DNA from: Saccharina japonica
Lineage: Eukaryota > Sar > Phaeophyceae > Laminariales > Laminariaceae
Assembly (NCBI GenBank): GCA_008828725.1
Contig: MEHQ01004367.1
Coordinates: 1 to 64,000 of the forward strand
Direction: 5' to 3'
DNA length: 64,000 nt
Shown here: positions 32,961-43,434 of the stretch, piece after piece
How positions within the stretch are numbered: position 1 is the stretch's first letter
How the letters are laid out: each line of letters opens with the position of its first letter
The notes under the pieces: model-generated
Database searches by the model: none
Told to the model about the DNA's origin: nothing
What the model saw: only the letters and a program-made list of their open reading frames with translations
Translations under genes and position numbers: made by a program

Positions 32961-33540
32961 AGAATTGTTGAAGGCTGGCTGCGTCTGGTTCTATGAGAGC
33001 AATGATCCACTTAAACTGCGAAGAACACATTGGTTGTCATGGAGGTGGTGGAACAAGTAGGCGGTCAGGGGGTGGGGGACGGGGGGCACACTTGAGATGT
33101 GTAGTTTGCCGACAAAACTAAAGTATTGCCTAGTTTGTGCTATGTTAGGTCGGGTATTTGCGCTGTCGTGGCGAGGCATGCTCTGGTGGAGGGGGTACAC
33201 TAGTTTCGGGGCACAATATGCTCTGGGTGGCATAGCTACCGACCGAGGCATTTTTAAGATCAATGTTTGTTCACAACTACTTTCGTTGTTTGTGGGGTGT
33301 TTACCATATATCTAAAGCAAAGAAATTATGTTTGTGCAACACATAGACCTCCTTATCCTAGGAGCCGGGGGAAAATGCAGCCCCCCCCCCCCCTCTTGTA
33401 GCATGCCTCTAATCACATTGAATACCCCCGACGTCGCGCCGTAAACGGCAGGCCCTCCTTGATATCAACACCACAAACAAAAGGAAATCCCACGATGTAA
33501 ACGGTTAATTTGCACGTTTGCTCAAGGCCTCATGTCTCAC

Positions 33541-33762
33541 ATTGCCCTCGTCGAATTGAAAAGCGAAAACGGCAAACTCGGATAGAGCCGTTGTACCCGA
33601 GACGGTGTATTCTGAATCACCATCAGAAGTCGTGATGGCAGTGAAACACCCGTCCATACTTGGGGAGGCGTTTGCCGTAATCGCGAACGAACCATCTCCA
33701 GGGCAGGTGCTGGCAGTTAACTCGGGCTCGTTAGCAGTCACCTGGTTGGCCGGTGTAATCAC
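33541..33762 (-). CDS. Exon of the modular protein family (SFxI...GC domain)
   Basis: Encodes TCPGDGSFAITANASP, MDGCFTAITTSDGDSEYTV, SGTT...FAVFAF and ends at EGN, immediately followed by the donor GTGAGA. The pattern C-x(4)-SFxI...P...GC...Y(T/S)xSG...GN and the donor right after GN match the exons ending at 37424 and 43435. That shared design, not a database family, is the basis of the call. The acceptor is uncertain (CCAACCAG at about 33752 is a candidate). Probably an extracellular beta-rich module, by inference. Confidence 0.5.
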
Positions 33763-34026
33763 GACAGAATCAGCAAAAAGTTGGGAGGAAAAAGGTGCCG
33801 TGCATTCGTCTAATACCTATATGTGTTTTGGGATGGCGGCCCTTGCCCGTACTGAACGGGCGCATGGGTCTACGGGTACGTTTTGCGCAGGGTCGTGATC
33901 ATGTGATACTGCTGTATGATGGTGGGGTGGAGTTCACGCTCAAAATACGGTTGGAACAGAAGACGAAATGAACACCGTAACTGACACAGACCATACTACG
34001 CTTGATATGTGTACATGTCGACGGTT

Positions 34027-34548
34027 TTAGCTATGGTGTCGGCTACGAGTGATCCCAGTAGGCTCTCTCACTGGCGATGAGGTAGGGGTCGATGCAGGTG
34101 CGGTGGTCGGCTGTGTCCTCGACGGCGCTATAGGTGCTGGCGCCCTCAGAGATATAGGCGATGCAGTCGTTGAGGTAGGGGAAAGGGTCGGTGCAGATGC
34201 GGTGGTAGGCTGTGCCCTCGGCGGCGCTATAGGTGTTGGCGTCCTCGGCGAAATGGGCGATGTAGTCGTTGAGGTTGGGGCAGTGGCCAGTGCAGGTGCG
34301 GTGGTAGGCTGTGCAGGTTGTGCTATCGGCGGCGCTATAGGTGTTGGCGTCCTCGGCGATATAGGCGATGCAGTCGTTGCGGTAAGGGCAGGGGTGGGTG
34401 CAGGAGCGGTGGTAGGCGGTGCTACCGGCGGCGCTATAGGTGCTGGCGTCGTCGGGGATATAAGCGATGTAACCGTTGAGGTTGAGCTGGAGCAGCCGCA
34501 CGCCAGGTCAATCGACACTCCTTCGTCGCCTGAGCGGAATCGAAACAA
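34027..34548 (-). CDS. Pro/Thr/Ala-rich linker exon of the modular family
   Basis: Starts with VSIDLACGCSSST, comparable to LSVSCGCSITSP in the 314-bp exons, and continues as a mucin-like linker with repeated SPISPRTPTPIAPP units. The DNA is a minisatellite of about 100 bp, four copies (34090-34480). A 237-codon Gly/Val-rich frame lies on the opposite strand (34049-34762). I prefer the minus strand because of the CGC motif and neighbouring exons, but the choice is not certain. Confidence 0.4.
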   Translation of the reverse strand: MFRFRSGDEGVSIDLACGCSSSTSTVTSLISPTTPAPIAPPVAPPTTAPAPTPALTATTASPISPRTPTPIAPPIAQPAQPTTAPALATAPTSTTTSPISPRTPTPIAPPRAQPTTASAPTLSPTSTTASPISLRAPAPIAPSRTQPTTAPASTPTSSPVREPTGITRSRHHS

Positions 34549-34991
34549 AGTGGAACACGGGGCGTTGGACTCGACGCGTTGGTCTGCATGTCCGTATCTG
34601 GTGAAGGAGCGGAGTTACAGCATACACACGACCATGGCGCTGCGTTTCGGGGTCTACTCACCGGCCAAATACAAACAAATATCACAACGCACGTCGTGTG
34701 CCGCGGGTCTAGCACAGTCGACTGACCAAGCGGTCACTAGGCCGATAAATCCACACGACTAAAAGTATGAAATCCAGGAAACCCTGCTACCGACAACACT
34801 GTCCGAGAGCAAATCTTGGAACGAGTTCTTACCTACAACATACGTCATATCATGGGCCGCTTGTATATTCACGCAGTCTGTGTGACAAGCACGCGTTTTA
34901 CAGTCTCAGCAACGGTAGACGTCCCCTTGTCGAAGAAGAGACGTCGGCCTGGTGCGATTTTCGAAATATCAATAAACCCCTGCAGGCGTGG

Positions 34992-35182
34992 TATTATTCT
35001 AAAGGCGACACAGAACTCTCTACGTATGTATGAAGGCTTATTGATGTCGAGAACGAGAATTCTAAGCCGTCCATGTTCTCGTCTATCACTCCGTATTGAA
35101 GTGGCTGTCCTTGAGGCACCTCAAACGTGTTGTATTGTCTTGTTCGAGGTTTTTGGGGAGGGCAGCGAGTTGGCCGAAGGTC
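34992..35182 (-). pseudogene. Exon 4-like of copy 1, frameshifted
   Basis: The 5' part reads RTFGQLAALPKNLEQD in one frame. The 3' part reads FEVPQGQPLQYGVIDENMDG, then SFSTSISLHTYVESSV, in another, with a stop at 34994. Copy 2 (38199-38377) encodes both halves in one frame, so copy 1 has lost a base near 35110. Downstream of the other exons on the same strand. Function unknown. Confidence 0.5.
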
Positions 35183-36393
35183 CTTCACCTGTTGAGCACT
35201 GTGCTCCCGTTTTTGGGACAAGTACTTTGAACTATGTTTAGTTCGTATACACATTTATATATGCACCATGCCGGTTATCCTCCCGGGCCCGCGCCGACCT
35301 CATGGGGTAAAGGTGATGCCAAGCATTCTTCTCCTTACGATACCGCAACGGACCCCCACACACACAAGATACACCGTGTATGGGTCGTCAAACTAAACCC
35401 GTTCACACCCAGGGGAATGGGTACATCGATCAAGCGTTAACCCCACGACAATTACTGTTTACTCGATTTCGAGCTGATACGGTCTCAATGTGGCTCGCCG
35501 TTTGGGAAACACACGAATTTCCGGCAACGCTATACTACTGTAACTCGGTCGACCATCGGAGATTTAACCTGAGTGTAAAAACAATATGCTCGGTAGAACT
35601 GAGGGGCAGAGGACTGGAGCACAGGATACGAGAATATAAAACCAAGAGAAACCCAACACCAAAACTGTGCTTTCTGTTGAAACCATAACAAGTGCGGAAC
35701 TTGTTTTTGCTTGAACTTTTGAACAGTCGCCTTGCTAGTACCCTCCACTTGCTCCATATACAACCGTTAGCGTCGGCGTTGTGTCTTACGATATACAGCG
35801 ATAACTGCGATACCACGTTTACACGACACGACCCAGTGCAGCAGGCGTGGTGTGTGCGTCATATATCAGGTCGGAGTTTTCTGAACCAAAGTCGGGCTAG
35901 GTCGGGTTTTCTCAGACCCAGTCTTGGATTACGTTGCTAGGGATACCTGCGATACCGTATGTATACGGTAAAGTTCGGAACAGCAAACGTGGCGTGTGTT
36001 TTTTCTTGTTTTTTTCACGTGAAATTCTCTGGACCAGCCTGAATACCTTCACGTCGCTGATAGGTCTGCGAATATCAAAGGCCCCAAGATGACGATTACG
36101 TCGGACTGTACATTTTGTATATATGGGACTTATAGGGGGCCTCCCTGGAGGTCCAGATAGGAACCATACCTACAAAAACGATTTAGATCAAGAGACGTGT
36201 GATACGAAAGAGGTAGCGCTCTTTTGACTGAAACGTCTTGTGAATGATCGCCCTCCTTATAACCCCAAATCGTGGGACTTTCATTCTGGGGTTGCAAATG
36301 TTTTTCATGATTTACGTAGGCCATTCATCGGGTAACACGTCCATTTTCCTCCAACATCATGTCTAGATTACTGCAGGTCTGGAGGTCTTCAAA

Positions 36394-36655
36394 TGAGGAT
36401 CGAGTCATCCCACGGTAGGGGCGCATCAGAATTTCCCGAGCTCCGCACATGAGGAGCTCAATATCTCACCCGAAACATGACTTCGGAAACATTTGTTCGC
36501 GCAACCCGGCCAAACCTTCCAATGCCGTAGCCCAAAAACAAATATACCAGTAAAATAATAATAGTACCCGGTGGTTACTCACCTGAGGAGCACAACCGGT
36601 CAGAAAATATTGAGCCTAAAAGTGGTATCCCTACCTTGGGAGTACTCGATCCTCA
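36394..36655. mobile_element. 262-bp inverted-repeat MITE present only in duplication copy 1
   Basis: TGAGGATCGAGTCATCCCA at the left and the complement of TGGGAGTACTCGATCCTCA at the right form about 26-bp terminal repeats. The corresponding place in copy 2 holds only TGAGGAGCCTCA (39533-39544). Confidence 0.8.
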
Positions 36656-36704
36656 GACAAACGCATGAGGCACCCGCTATGTCTTAGCAGACGTCAGGAC
36701 TCAC

Positions 36705-36845
36705 ATTGCCACGATGGCACTTCCGAAGGGTTGTAGAAGGGGGCCTCCACCTCCGACAAGCACACGAAATCGCTGTCTTCGTTTTGACCGTTGGCCGCCA
36801 CGTTCACCAAGAACCAGCGAATCTGCCGCGGACGCATCGATTGCT
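36705..36845 (-). CDS. Exon 3-like of the modular gene, copy 1
   Basis: A 141-bp exon bounded by an AG acceptor (CCCTTTTCAG) and a GTGAGT donor. It encodes EQSMRPRQIRWFLVN, AANGQNEDSDFVCLSE and EAPFYNPSEVPSWQ. Copy 2 (39591-39731) has the same length and retains QSM..RQ..W, GQ.ED...FC.SE.EA.FY.PS.VPSW, with most differences not altering these positions. This argues for past protein-level constraint. No family is recognised. Confidence 0.55.
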
Positions 36846-37189
36846 CTGAAAAGGGTGTCTATATATCGTACCAGGTAAAACCACATGAACGCACGACGAA
36901 ATGTTGCTACCATAGCGGTTGCGGTTCTGAGCTCAGCGATTTGCTACTTGCGAGGTACATCAACACAGGTGGTACCGCGTTTGCTAGAATCCGACGCGTA
37001 TCTCGCTAGCTCTACAGTAGGTACGTATATATTTCCTATGGCAGTGCGTGTAGTGGGTGTTTAAACTTTTTTGGTGTTTTCAAAATCGGTCGTAAGGTGC
37101 GGCATAGGGCATAGGGCTTCTCAAGTTATAAACCCCAAATAATTAATACACATGTAGTAGGTGATACCCGTACCATAGCACGCTTTCCC

Positions 37190-37343
37190 TGACGAAGTTT
37201 CTGTTGTGTAAGCCTCAACACGTGGATGAAACACGGCAATGTGTATGTGTACATAAACATCGCCCTGGGTCTTGCGGCACAGCAGATGGATACGTACCTA
37301 CCCGTCTTCCAAACTCGACACGTTCACGAACAATGAGGTTGTA
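37190..37343 (-). pseudogene. Exon 2-like of the modular gene, copy 1
   Basis: After acceptor GACTGCAG the frame reads YNLIVRERVEFGRR, then meets either a GTAGGT donor or a frameshift relative to copy 2. The downstream stretch still encodes GDVYVHIHIAVFHPR and AYTTETSSGKACYG in another frame. Copy 2 has one continuous 64-codon frame. Whether copy 1 is broken here or simply spliced at GTAGGT cannot be told from sequence alone. Confidence 0.4.
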
Positions 37344-37423
37344 CTGCAGTCGCATGAACATCTTGTGCACGCCATGAGCGCATCCTGTGCACGCCTAGAG
37401 CACATCCCTAGTATTGCACTTAC

Positions 37424-37737
37424 GTTTCCAGTTGTAGAAGAACTACCTCCCCGCAGTACAAAGGCGGCTATCCAGAACTGCCCAAAGTCATCGTTCCCCG
37501 AGGTAGTGTAGAGGACTTGGTCGGCGAAAACCACTCCCGTATCTAAGTAACACCCCTCTGCGCCAGGAAGAGTTGCCGACGCAATCGAAAATGAGTCTTC
37601 ATCGCCGCACGCAGACACGGTGGTGCTTGGCGCGGGGGCAGCAGTAATCATTGGCGACGGAGACGTGATCGAGCAACCGCAGGAGACGGACAACACGTCA
37701 TCTGCGGGGGTGAACACACCATCACCGTCGAAATCAC
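37424..37737 (-). CDS. 314-bp exon with calcium-loop-like motif, copy 1
   Basis: Bounded by acceptor TTCAATAACAG and donor GTAAGT. It begins GDFDGDGVFTPADD: the 12-residue spacing of D, D, D, G and D equals a dockerin or EF-hand calcium loop (37718-37735 carries the acidic core). LSVSCGCSITSP, a short Pro/Ala/Thr linker, ACGDEDSFSI, LPGAEGCY and YTTSGN follow, ending SSTTGN. The exon is phase 1 at its start and phase 0 at its end, joining in frame to YNL at 37343 across an 80-bp intron. Likely an extracellular, disulfide-containing module. The motif is visible; calcium binding is inferred, and the family is unknown to me. Confidence 0.6.
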
Positions 37738-38198
37738 CTGTTATTGAAGCACAGTGGAGGAAGTGCAACGAACAGGGCAGCCTCTTCATGTTTATTGGTA
37801 ACCCAGGGACGATCCATGCGTGTTGTGCCATGCTATATCAAAATCAGCTTAAGGCGGTGTGGAAACGGTACGTGCTGCTGATGGATTAATGTACGCCACA
37901 AACTAACTTGCAGCTGTTTTGAGACTTCGTTTCGACAGTTTTGTACCGGGAACCAAAAGTATACACGTTGAGGGGCTACCGAAGTAGACGTGGTACATAT
38001 ACAGTATATTTTACATGTATATCTTGATATTGTCCTTCGTGTGGGGCATGTCTATATGTGATCAGCGTGAAAGCGCATGATGAACATCGCAGCATACGGG
38101 TAGTATTAGTACCACAACCAAATATTATGCAATACTATGGGAAACGCAGGGCTAGCGCCACCGGCGGAGCCGTGGCCGTACCTCTAGCCATCCTTTAG

Positions 38199-38377
38199 GC
38201 GACACAGAACTGTCTACGTATGTATGGAGGCTTATTGATTTCGAAAACGAGCAGTCTAAGCCGTTCATGTTCTCGTTCCCCATGCTGTATTGGAGTGGTT
38301 GTTCTTGAGGCACCTCAAACGCGTTGTCTGATATGTGTCCTAGGTCTTTGGGGAGAGCGGTGACTTGACCGAAGGTC
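38199..38377 (-). CDS. Exon 4-like of the modular gene, copy 2 (open frame)
   Basis: One continuous frame: TFGQVTALPKDLGHISDN, AFEVPQEQPLQYSMGNEN, then SFSKSISLHTYVDSSVSPK, running on past 38199. The start is set by an AG immediately before GACCTTCGG. Relative to copy 1 it keeps TFGQ..ALPK.L and FEVPQ.QPLQY...EN in one frame. It may be the less damaged version. Function unknown. Confidence 0.5.
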
Positions 38378-39532
38378 CTTCACCCTTTTGGCACTGTGCT
38401 TCCGTTCTTGGAACAAGTACTTCAAAATATGTATACTTCGTGTACAGATTTATGTATGCACAGCAGTGCGGGTTATCCTCCCGGGCCCGCGGAAATATCA
38501 TGGGTAAGGCTGATGCCAAGCATGTTTCTCCTCACGATACCTCAACGGACCCCAGACACACAAAATAAAACGTTTAAGAGTTGTCAAAGGAACCCTCTCA
38601 AACACAGGCGAATAGGTCCATCAATTAAGGGTTAACTCCACAGCAATCGCGGCCCATTCGCCTTCACGCTGACCCGGTCTCAGGGTAGCGCGTCGTTCGG
38701 AAATCACACCGATTTCCGATAAAGTTACACTAACGAGGTCGACATAGGAGGTTTAACCTATGTGTCACAACCATGTGATTGGTAGAACTCAGGGGTAGGG
38801 AGCTGGGGCATAGGATTCGATAATATACAACCAAGAAACCCAATATCAAAAGTATGTTTTTTGTTGAAACATTAACAAGTGCGGACTTGCTGTTGCTTGG
38901 AGGTTTCAACAGTTGCCGTGTAATCACTCGCCACTCGATCAATATACAACCCAGTGCAGCAGGCGTGGTGTGTGCATCATATATCAGGTCGGAGTTTTCT
39001 GAACCAAAGTCGGGCTAGGTCGGGTTTTCTCAGACCCAGTCTTGGATTACGTTGCTAGGGATACCTGCGATGCCGTATGTATACGGTAAGGTTCGGTACA
39101 GCAAACGTGGTATGTGTTTATTTTTGTGTTTTGTACGTGGTATTCTCTGGAGCAGCCTGAATAACGTCACGTTGCTGATAGATCTGCGAATATGAAAGGC
39201 CCCAAGATGACTATTGCGTCGGACTGCTGTACATTGTGTATATGTGGGACTTACAGGGGGCCTCCCTGGAGATCCAAAAAGGAAGCCTAGCTACAAAAAA
39301 CAGTTAGATCAGGAGACGTGGGATACGAAAGAGGTAGCGCTCTTTTGACTGAAACGTCTTGTGAATGATCGCTCTCCCTATAACCCTATATCGTCGGACT
39401 TTCTTTCTGGGGTTGCAAATGTTTTGCATATATATGGTACATGTAGGTCATGGGATTGTTCATTTATCGGGTAGCACGTTCATTTTCCACCAACATCGTG
39501 TTTAGACTACTGCAGGTATGGAGGTCCTCAAA

Positions 39533-39544
39533 TGAGGAGCCTCA
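39533..39544. other. Short palindrome at the MITE site of copy 2
   Basis: TGAGGAGCCTCA resembles the two outer ends of the copy-1 MITE (TGAGGA...TCCTCA) fused together. It could be an excision footprint or the original target. Confidence 0.5.
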
Positions 39545-39590
39545 GAAAAATCATGAGGCACCCCCTATCTTAGCATGCGTCAGGACTCAC

Positions 39591-39731
39591 ATCGCCACGA
39601 TGGCACTTGCGAAGGGTGGTAGAAGGAAGCTTCCAACTCCGACACGCAGAAGGTTTCGTTATCCTCAGGTTGACCGCTGGCCGCCTTGTTCGCCAAAACC
39701 CAGTAAAGCTGCCGCAGAAGCATCGATTGGT
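39591..39731 (-). pseudogene. Exon 3-like of the modular gene, copy 2, acceptor damaged
   Basis: Encodes DQSMLLRQLYWVLAN, ASGQPEDNETFCVSE and EASFYHPSQVPSW, with donor GTGAGT kept. The acceptor reads CTTTTCTGACC where copy 1 reads CTTTTCAGAGC, so the AG is lost. The 3.1-kb insertion sits just upstream of it, in the polypyrimidine/branch region. The open frame remains intact, so exon loss from the mRNA may be recent. Confidence 0.5.
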
Positions 39732-40169
39732 CAGAAAAGGGTGTCTATATACAAATTATATATACAAGGCTTTCCTTCGGAGTGGTCATCGTATAGGTGA
39801 CGCAAGAAATACGGTTCAATATTTCGGCAGCGGCACTGTGCACCCACAAAATGCACAGCAGCAGCAGGCTTCGTCGCCTATCTCGCCAAAATATATCCGG
39901 CAAGGTTCGGGTCCGAGGGGAAAAGGGGAGAGTACGTCTTATGCTGCAAGTGTTTTTCACAACTCACAACTACCAGGTATTAATAATGGTTGCGCGCAAG
40001 TGTATACGCATATACATATACATATCTACAAGCGTTCCTACTGGTATGTTATACAGCAGTGGGGGCCCGCTGTTCAGGAAAATAACATCAATTTGCCGTC
40101 CTGGCTCGTAATGTCGTATTTTGCGTAGCCCTCACCAGCTACCTTTGTCATATTCATTTAAGGTGGTTT

Positions 40170-40623
40170 CACAGATGCTCCGAGTACCTTGGAGTAACGT
40201 AAAGAGTATTGGAGATATACTGTAATGCTTCAGGTACTTCGTGTACTCGGAGTATTTCGGGGTTCGATACTCCGGGATACTGCTCCTACTCGGAGTATTT
40301 CGGGTATGAACACTCTCAATACTGCTTGTACTCCGAGTATTTCGGGGTCCGATACAGCGGTTACTCCTTGTACTCCGAGTGTTTGGGACTTCAGGTCTGC
40401 TCATACTCCAAGTACTCCGAGTATTCAGGCCGCCAGTACTCTAGTACTCTAGTCGAAGTACTCGGGAGTGCGAAATGTACTCGATACTTGCAGTATACTC
40501 GGAGCGTGAAGTACGTTAACCCTTTTAAAACTGCAGTCCCGTTTTGGGGACAAACCACTCTAATTCTAAGTAATTTGTCCCCAAAACGGGACTCCAGTCC
40601 AATAAGGGTTAAGAGCATCTTTG
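40170..40623. mobile_element. TIR element with internal ACTCCGAGT minisatellite, copy 1
   Basis: Starts CACAGATGCTCCGAGTACC and ends GAGCATCTTTG. The interior is dozens of degenerate palindromic ACTCCGAGT/GTACTC words. It is interrupted near its right end by the piggyBac-type MITE at 40520-40608. Without the MITE it measures about 360 bp. Confidence 0.75.
40520..40608. mobile_element. 89-bp piggyBac-type MITE
   Basis: Begins CCCTTTTAAAACTGCAG, ends CCAATAAGGG, flanked on both sides by TTAA (40516-40519 and 40609-40612). The arms (AGTCCCGTTTTGGGGACAAA and its complement) make almost the whole element a palindrome. TTAA duplication with CCCT termini is the piggyBac hallmark. Too short to code. 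Confidence 0.9.
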
Positions 40624-40700
40624 GATCACTTTAAATACTCGGCCGTCATTCCTCCCAGGTTCTGGGAGCATGTGACTGCCATTTATATAATTTCAAAATT

Positions 40701-41038
40701 CACAGATGCTCCCATTACCTGGAAGTATAATTAGAGTATTTCGAAGAAAAAAAAACTTCAGGTACTTTGTGTACTGGCCGTATTTCGGTGTCCACTACTC
40801 CTCGGAGTACTCCGAGTAATTTAGATGTTTTTACTCCGAATACTGCTTGTACTCGAGTATAAGTACTGCTCATACTCCCAGTACTCAGAGTATTTGTGCC
40901 TTCAGTACTGCTCATACTCCAAGTACTCCGAGTGTTGTAAAGGCCACCAGTACTCTAATACTCTCAGTACTCGGAGTACGAAAGATACTCGATACTCCTA
41001 GTATACTCGGAGTATGGAGTATGTTCGAAGCATCTGTG
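40701..41038. mobile_element. TIR element with internal ACTCCGAGT minisatellite, copy 2
   Basis: Starts CACAGATGCTCCC and ends GAAGCATCTGTG, 338 bp. At the place of the MITE in copy 1 it reads GTATGTTCGAAGCATC, against GTACGTTAAGAGCATC in copy 1 with the MITE removed. Confidence 0.75.
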
Positions 41039-42499
41039 GAGGGTTTCTTATTTTCTACAACGCGACACGTTGTTAATAGTAAGATTGGGAGTTAAGAATT
41101 CCAGGATGAGTTTTTATAAAAATTAGGAATATCCAACTATAGTATAAACTAATAAGTATTTGTGCTCAGCGAGGAACGCCACTCAAAATCATATACTTAA
41201 TAGAATACTGGTAGTATTTATGGGCCTATCTATGGTCAACGTTAACATCACAGCAAGCCGCAAATAGCAGATTCTTAACTGCTATCGCGTACTTAGACTC
41301 AAAGTCAACCCTTTTGTGCTTTTCTTAGCACCGCATTCTTCACGTATCTCACGAAGGCAAAATAGAGCACCATCCCTACTGGTCGGTATGATATTGTAGG
41401 TAATGACCGCACGGGCCAACGGGGTTCCGTTTTTATATATATATTTGGCCAGCAGAGAAGGTATAGGTACTATAATAGTCCAGGAAGCACGTGGTCCTAA
41501 ACGGTAGCAGTACCGCCGGAACGTTGTGATGTGACTTTTGACGTGCCGGGAGGTTAAAATGGGGCGTTCGCCGTTTGTTCTTCCGGAGCAGCCTTGCGTA
41601 ATCGATCGAGCTGCTGTTTGATATATATCACTGTTTCTTATCGTGTGCCCAGTTTGGTAAGCTGTGTTCGTTACACCCAATTTACTATTTTCTGGAAAAC
41701 TTGAGCCTGCTATGTATAGTATTCTCTGCACACTGCACATACAGTAGTAGTAGCAGCAGCAGTAGCAAACACTTAAAAAAATAATATTATGGTGCGTGTC
41801 GCCCATCCCGGTATACGTACTCGTACTCTTCTCAGTTGACTTCAAGTAGGTCAAGTTGTGTTGTCGCGATTCGCACAACTACTGTTCGTTGCGTTCCTAC
41901 CACTGCTGCTACTGCGGGTGTCTCATTGTGCGAGATAAAATATACAGGCAACAGCGAGAACCATGCTGTGGGTTAGTTTTCGACAGAGGTCACGTAGTAT
42001 CTGTTCTCGTCAGATCCAGCCCTCAAAGCCTTACGCAACCACTTACTATAATATAGTACGTATTTACTAGACACATTAGGTATCAATTTCGTGTTCCTCT
42101 AATATTATCTGCACATGCAACAGCACAACAGCAATAGTAGCAAGAAATCCACATACCGATTAATTGGTATCATACGTGGTACTTGGTTCACCTAGAGCAG
42201 AAGTCTCACGTACAGACACACAAATCGTACAGCAGCACATATGTATGTACGAAGTATATAGCAGCAGCAGGCAGAGCACCAGAGTACGACCTGCCAAGCA
42301 GCAGCAGGCTAGGCAGAGCAGAGCACCAGAGTAAGACCTCCCCCCTTGCCCCCATATTTTGTTTTTCCTGTGATGCTCTGTCTTGGATTGTCCAAATTAC
42401 TATGTCGAGATTTTCTTGAAAAGAGTATGCATACGTTTTGCTGTCTGCGTCTGTTGCTGACAAATAAAACGAAACAATAGTAGGTGCCGTGCGCACGTC

Positions 42500-42840
42500 A
42501 CGCAGATAGATGCTGACACCGAGCCAGCAGAAGAGCAGTAGCAGCAGCAGTAGCAGCAGCAGCAGCAGGAAGGTAGACAGAACAGCAGAGCAGAGCAGGA
42601 CCTTTCTCCTCCCCCCCGTGTTCCGGGCTTCTTGTTGCGATGCTCTGCCTTTACTTGTCGTCCCAGCTCACTAGTATCGTTGTCGCCGTGCTGACACAGT
42701 AAAGTACGAATATAGACTGCTGAAGTAGTAGTCGTGCTGATGTCAGCAAAAAGTGAAAAGCTAAAAGCTATTTCGAAGAGCTCTCTATCGAAAGTTGGGC
42801 CGTTTGTCATGAAGAAGAACTGTCTTATACGGTCCACTCA
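42500..42840. repeat. Dispersed repeat, partner of 29320-29640
   Basis: GATGCTCTGCCT, GTCAGCAAAAAGTG, TTCGAAGAGCT, CGAAAGTTGGGCCGTT and ATACGGTCCACT are shared in the same order. A CAG/CTG-rich head (42540-42575) precedes it. Confidence 0.65.
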
Positions 42841-43186
42841 TAACTAACGACCGACCTCTAATCGTGAAATAATAGATGGTTCTATATCTTACCAGGTACA
42901 AAAAACACTGAAAGCACGATGGAAAGGTGCTACCATAGCGGTTGCGGCTCTGAATGCAGCGGTTTCCTACTCGCGAAGCACATCAACACAGGTGGTGCCG
43001 CGTAAACTAGGGTCTGACTCGTATATCGTTAGCACTTCAGTACACACGCATACATTCCCTATGGCAGTGCGTGTAGTAGGTGTTTTAATATTTTTTTTAT
43101 ATTTTCAGAATCGGTTGTCAGATGCGGCGTAGGGCTCCTCAAGTTATAACAATCCCCTCCCCCGAACAAATAGGTATATGCATTTA

Positions 43187-43378
43187 TTAGGTGCTACCCG
43201 GACCATAGCACGCTTTCAATGACGAAGTTTCAGTTGTGTAAGCCTCAGCACGTGGATGAAACACGGCCATGTGCATGTGTACATAAATATCGCCCTGTGC
43301 CTTGCGGTCCGGCAGGTGCATACCTACGCGTCTTTCAAACTCATCACGTGTACGGAAAATATCCTCAACGAGGTTGTA
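43187..43378 (-). CDS. Exon 2-like of the modular gene, copy 2
   Basis: A 64-codon frame from acceptor GACTGTAG, in phase with the 314-bp exon across a 56-bp GTAAGT...TAG intron. It reads YNLVEDIFRTRDEFERR, then GDIYVHMHMAVFHPR and TTETSSLKACYGPG to a stop at 43187. Read through, the protein would stop here; if the internal GTAGGT is used as donor, it continues to later exons. The frame is intact where copy 1 is shifted. No family is recognised. Confidence 0.45.
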   Translation of the reverse strand, partial: YNLVEDIFRTRDEFERRVGMHLPDRKAQGDIYVHMHMAVFHPRAEAYTTETSSLKACYGPGST

Positions 43379-43434
43379 CTACAGTCGCATGCACATCTGT
43401 TGCACCATGAGTACATCCCTATTATTGCACTTAC

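Larger units (their letters stand above)
35002..38088. repeat. Segmental duplication, copy 1 (3.09 kb)
   Basis: Begins GGCGACACAGAACT and ends near CATGTCTATATGTGATCA...GAAAGCGCATGATG. The whole unit recurs as 38198-39750 plus 42881-44118. Copy 1 has a 262-bp inverted-repeat element that copy 2 lacks, and lacks the 3.1-kb insertion that copy 2 has. A 109-bp spacer (38089-38197) separates the copies, so the duplication is direct and in tandem. Confidence 0.92.
39751..42880. mobile_element. 3.13-kb insertion in copy 2, flanked by TCTATAT, composite of repeats
   Basis: Flanked directly by TCTATAT (7 bp), present once in copy 1. The interior contains a segment resembling 25640-25870 (CAAGGCTTTCCTT, GACGCAAGAAA), two TIR elements made of ACTCCGAGT repeats (one with a nested piggyBac-type MITE), CAG-rich blocks shared with 28.4-28.6 kb and a tail shared with 29.3-29.6 kb. 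Ends show no long inverted or direct repeats, so the transposon class is unknown. No convincing gene; a 198-codon minus frame (41282-41878) has no domain. Confidence 0.75.

Noticed and set aside
34049-34762. 237-codon plus-strand Gly/Val-rich protein
   Set aside because: It is the complement of a Pro/Thr linker minisatellite among minus-strand exons. Not excluded, but less likely.
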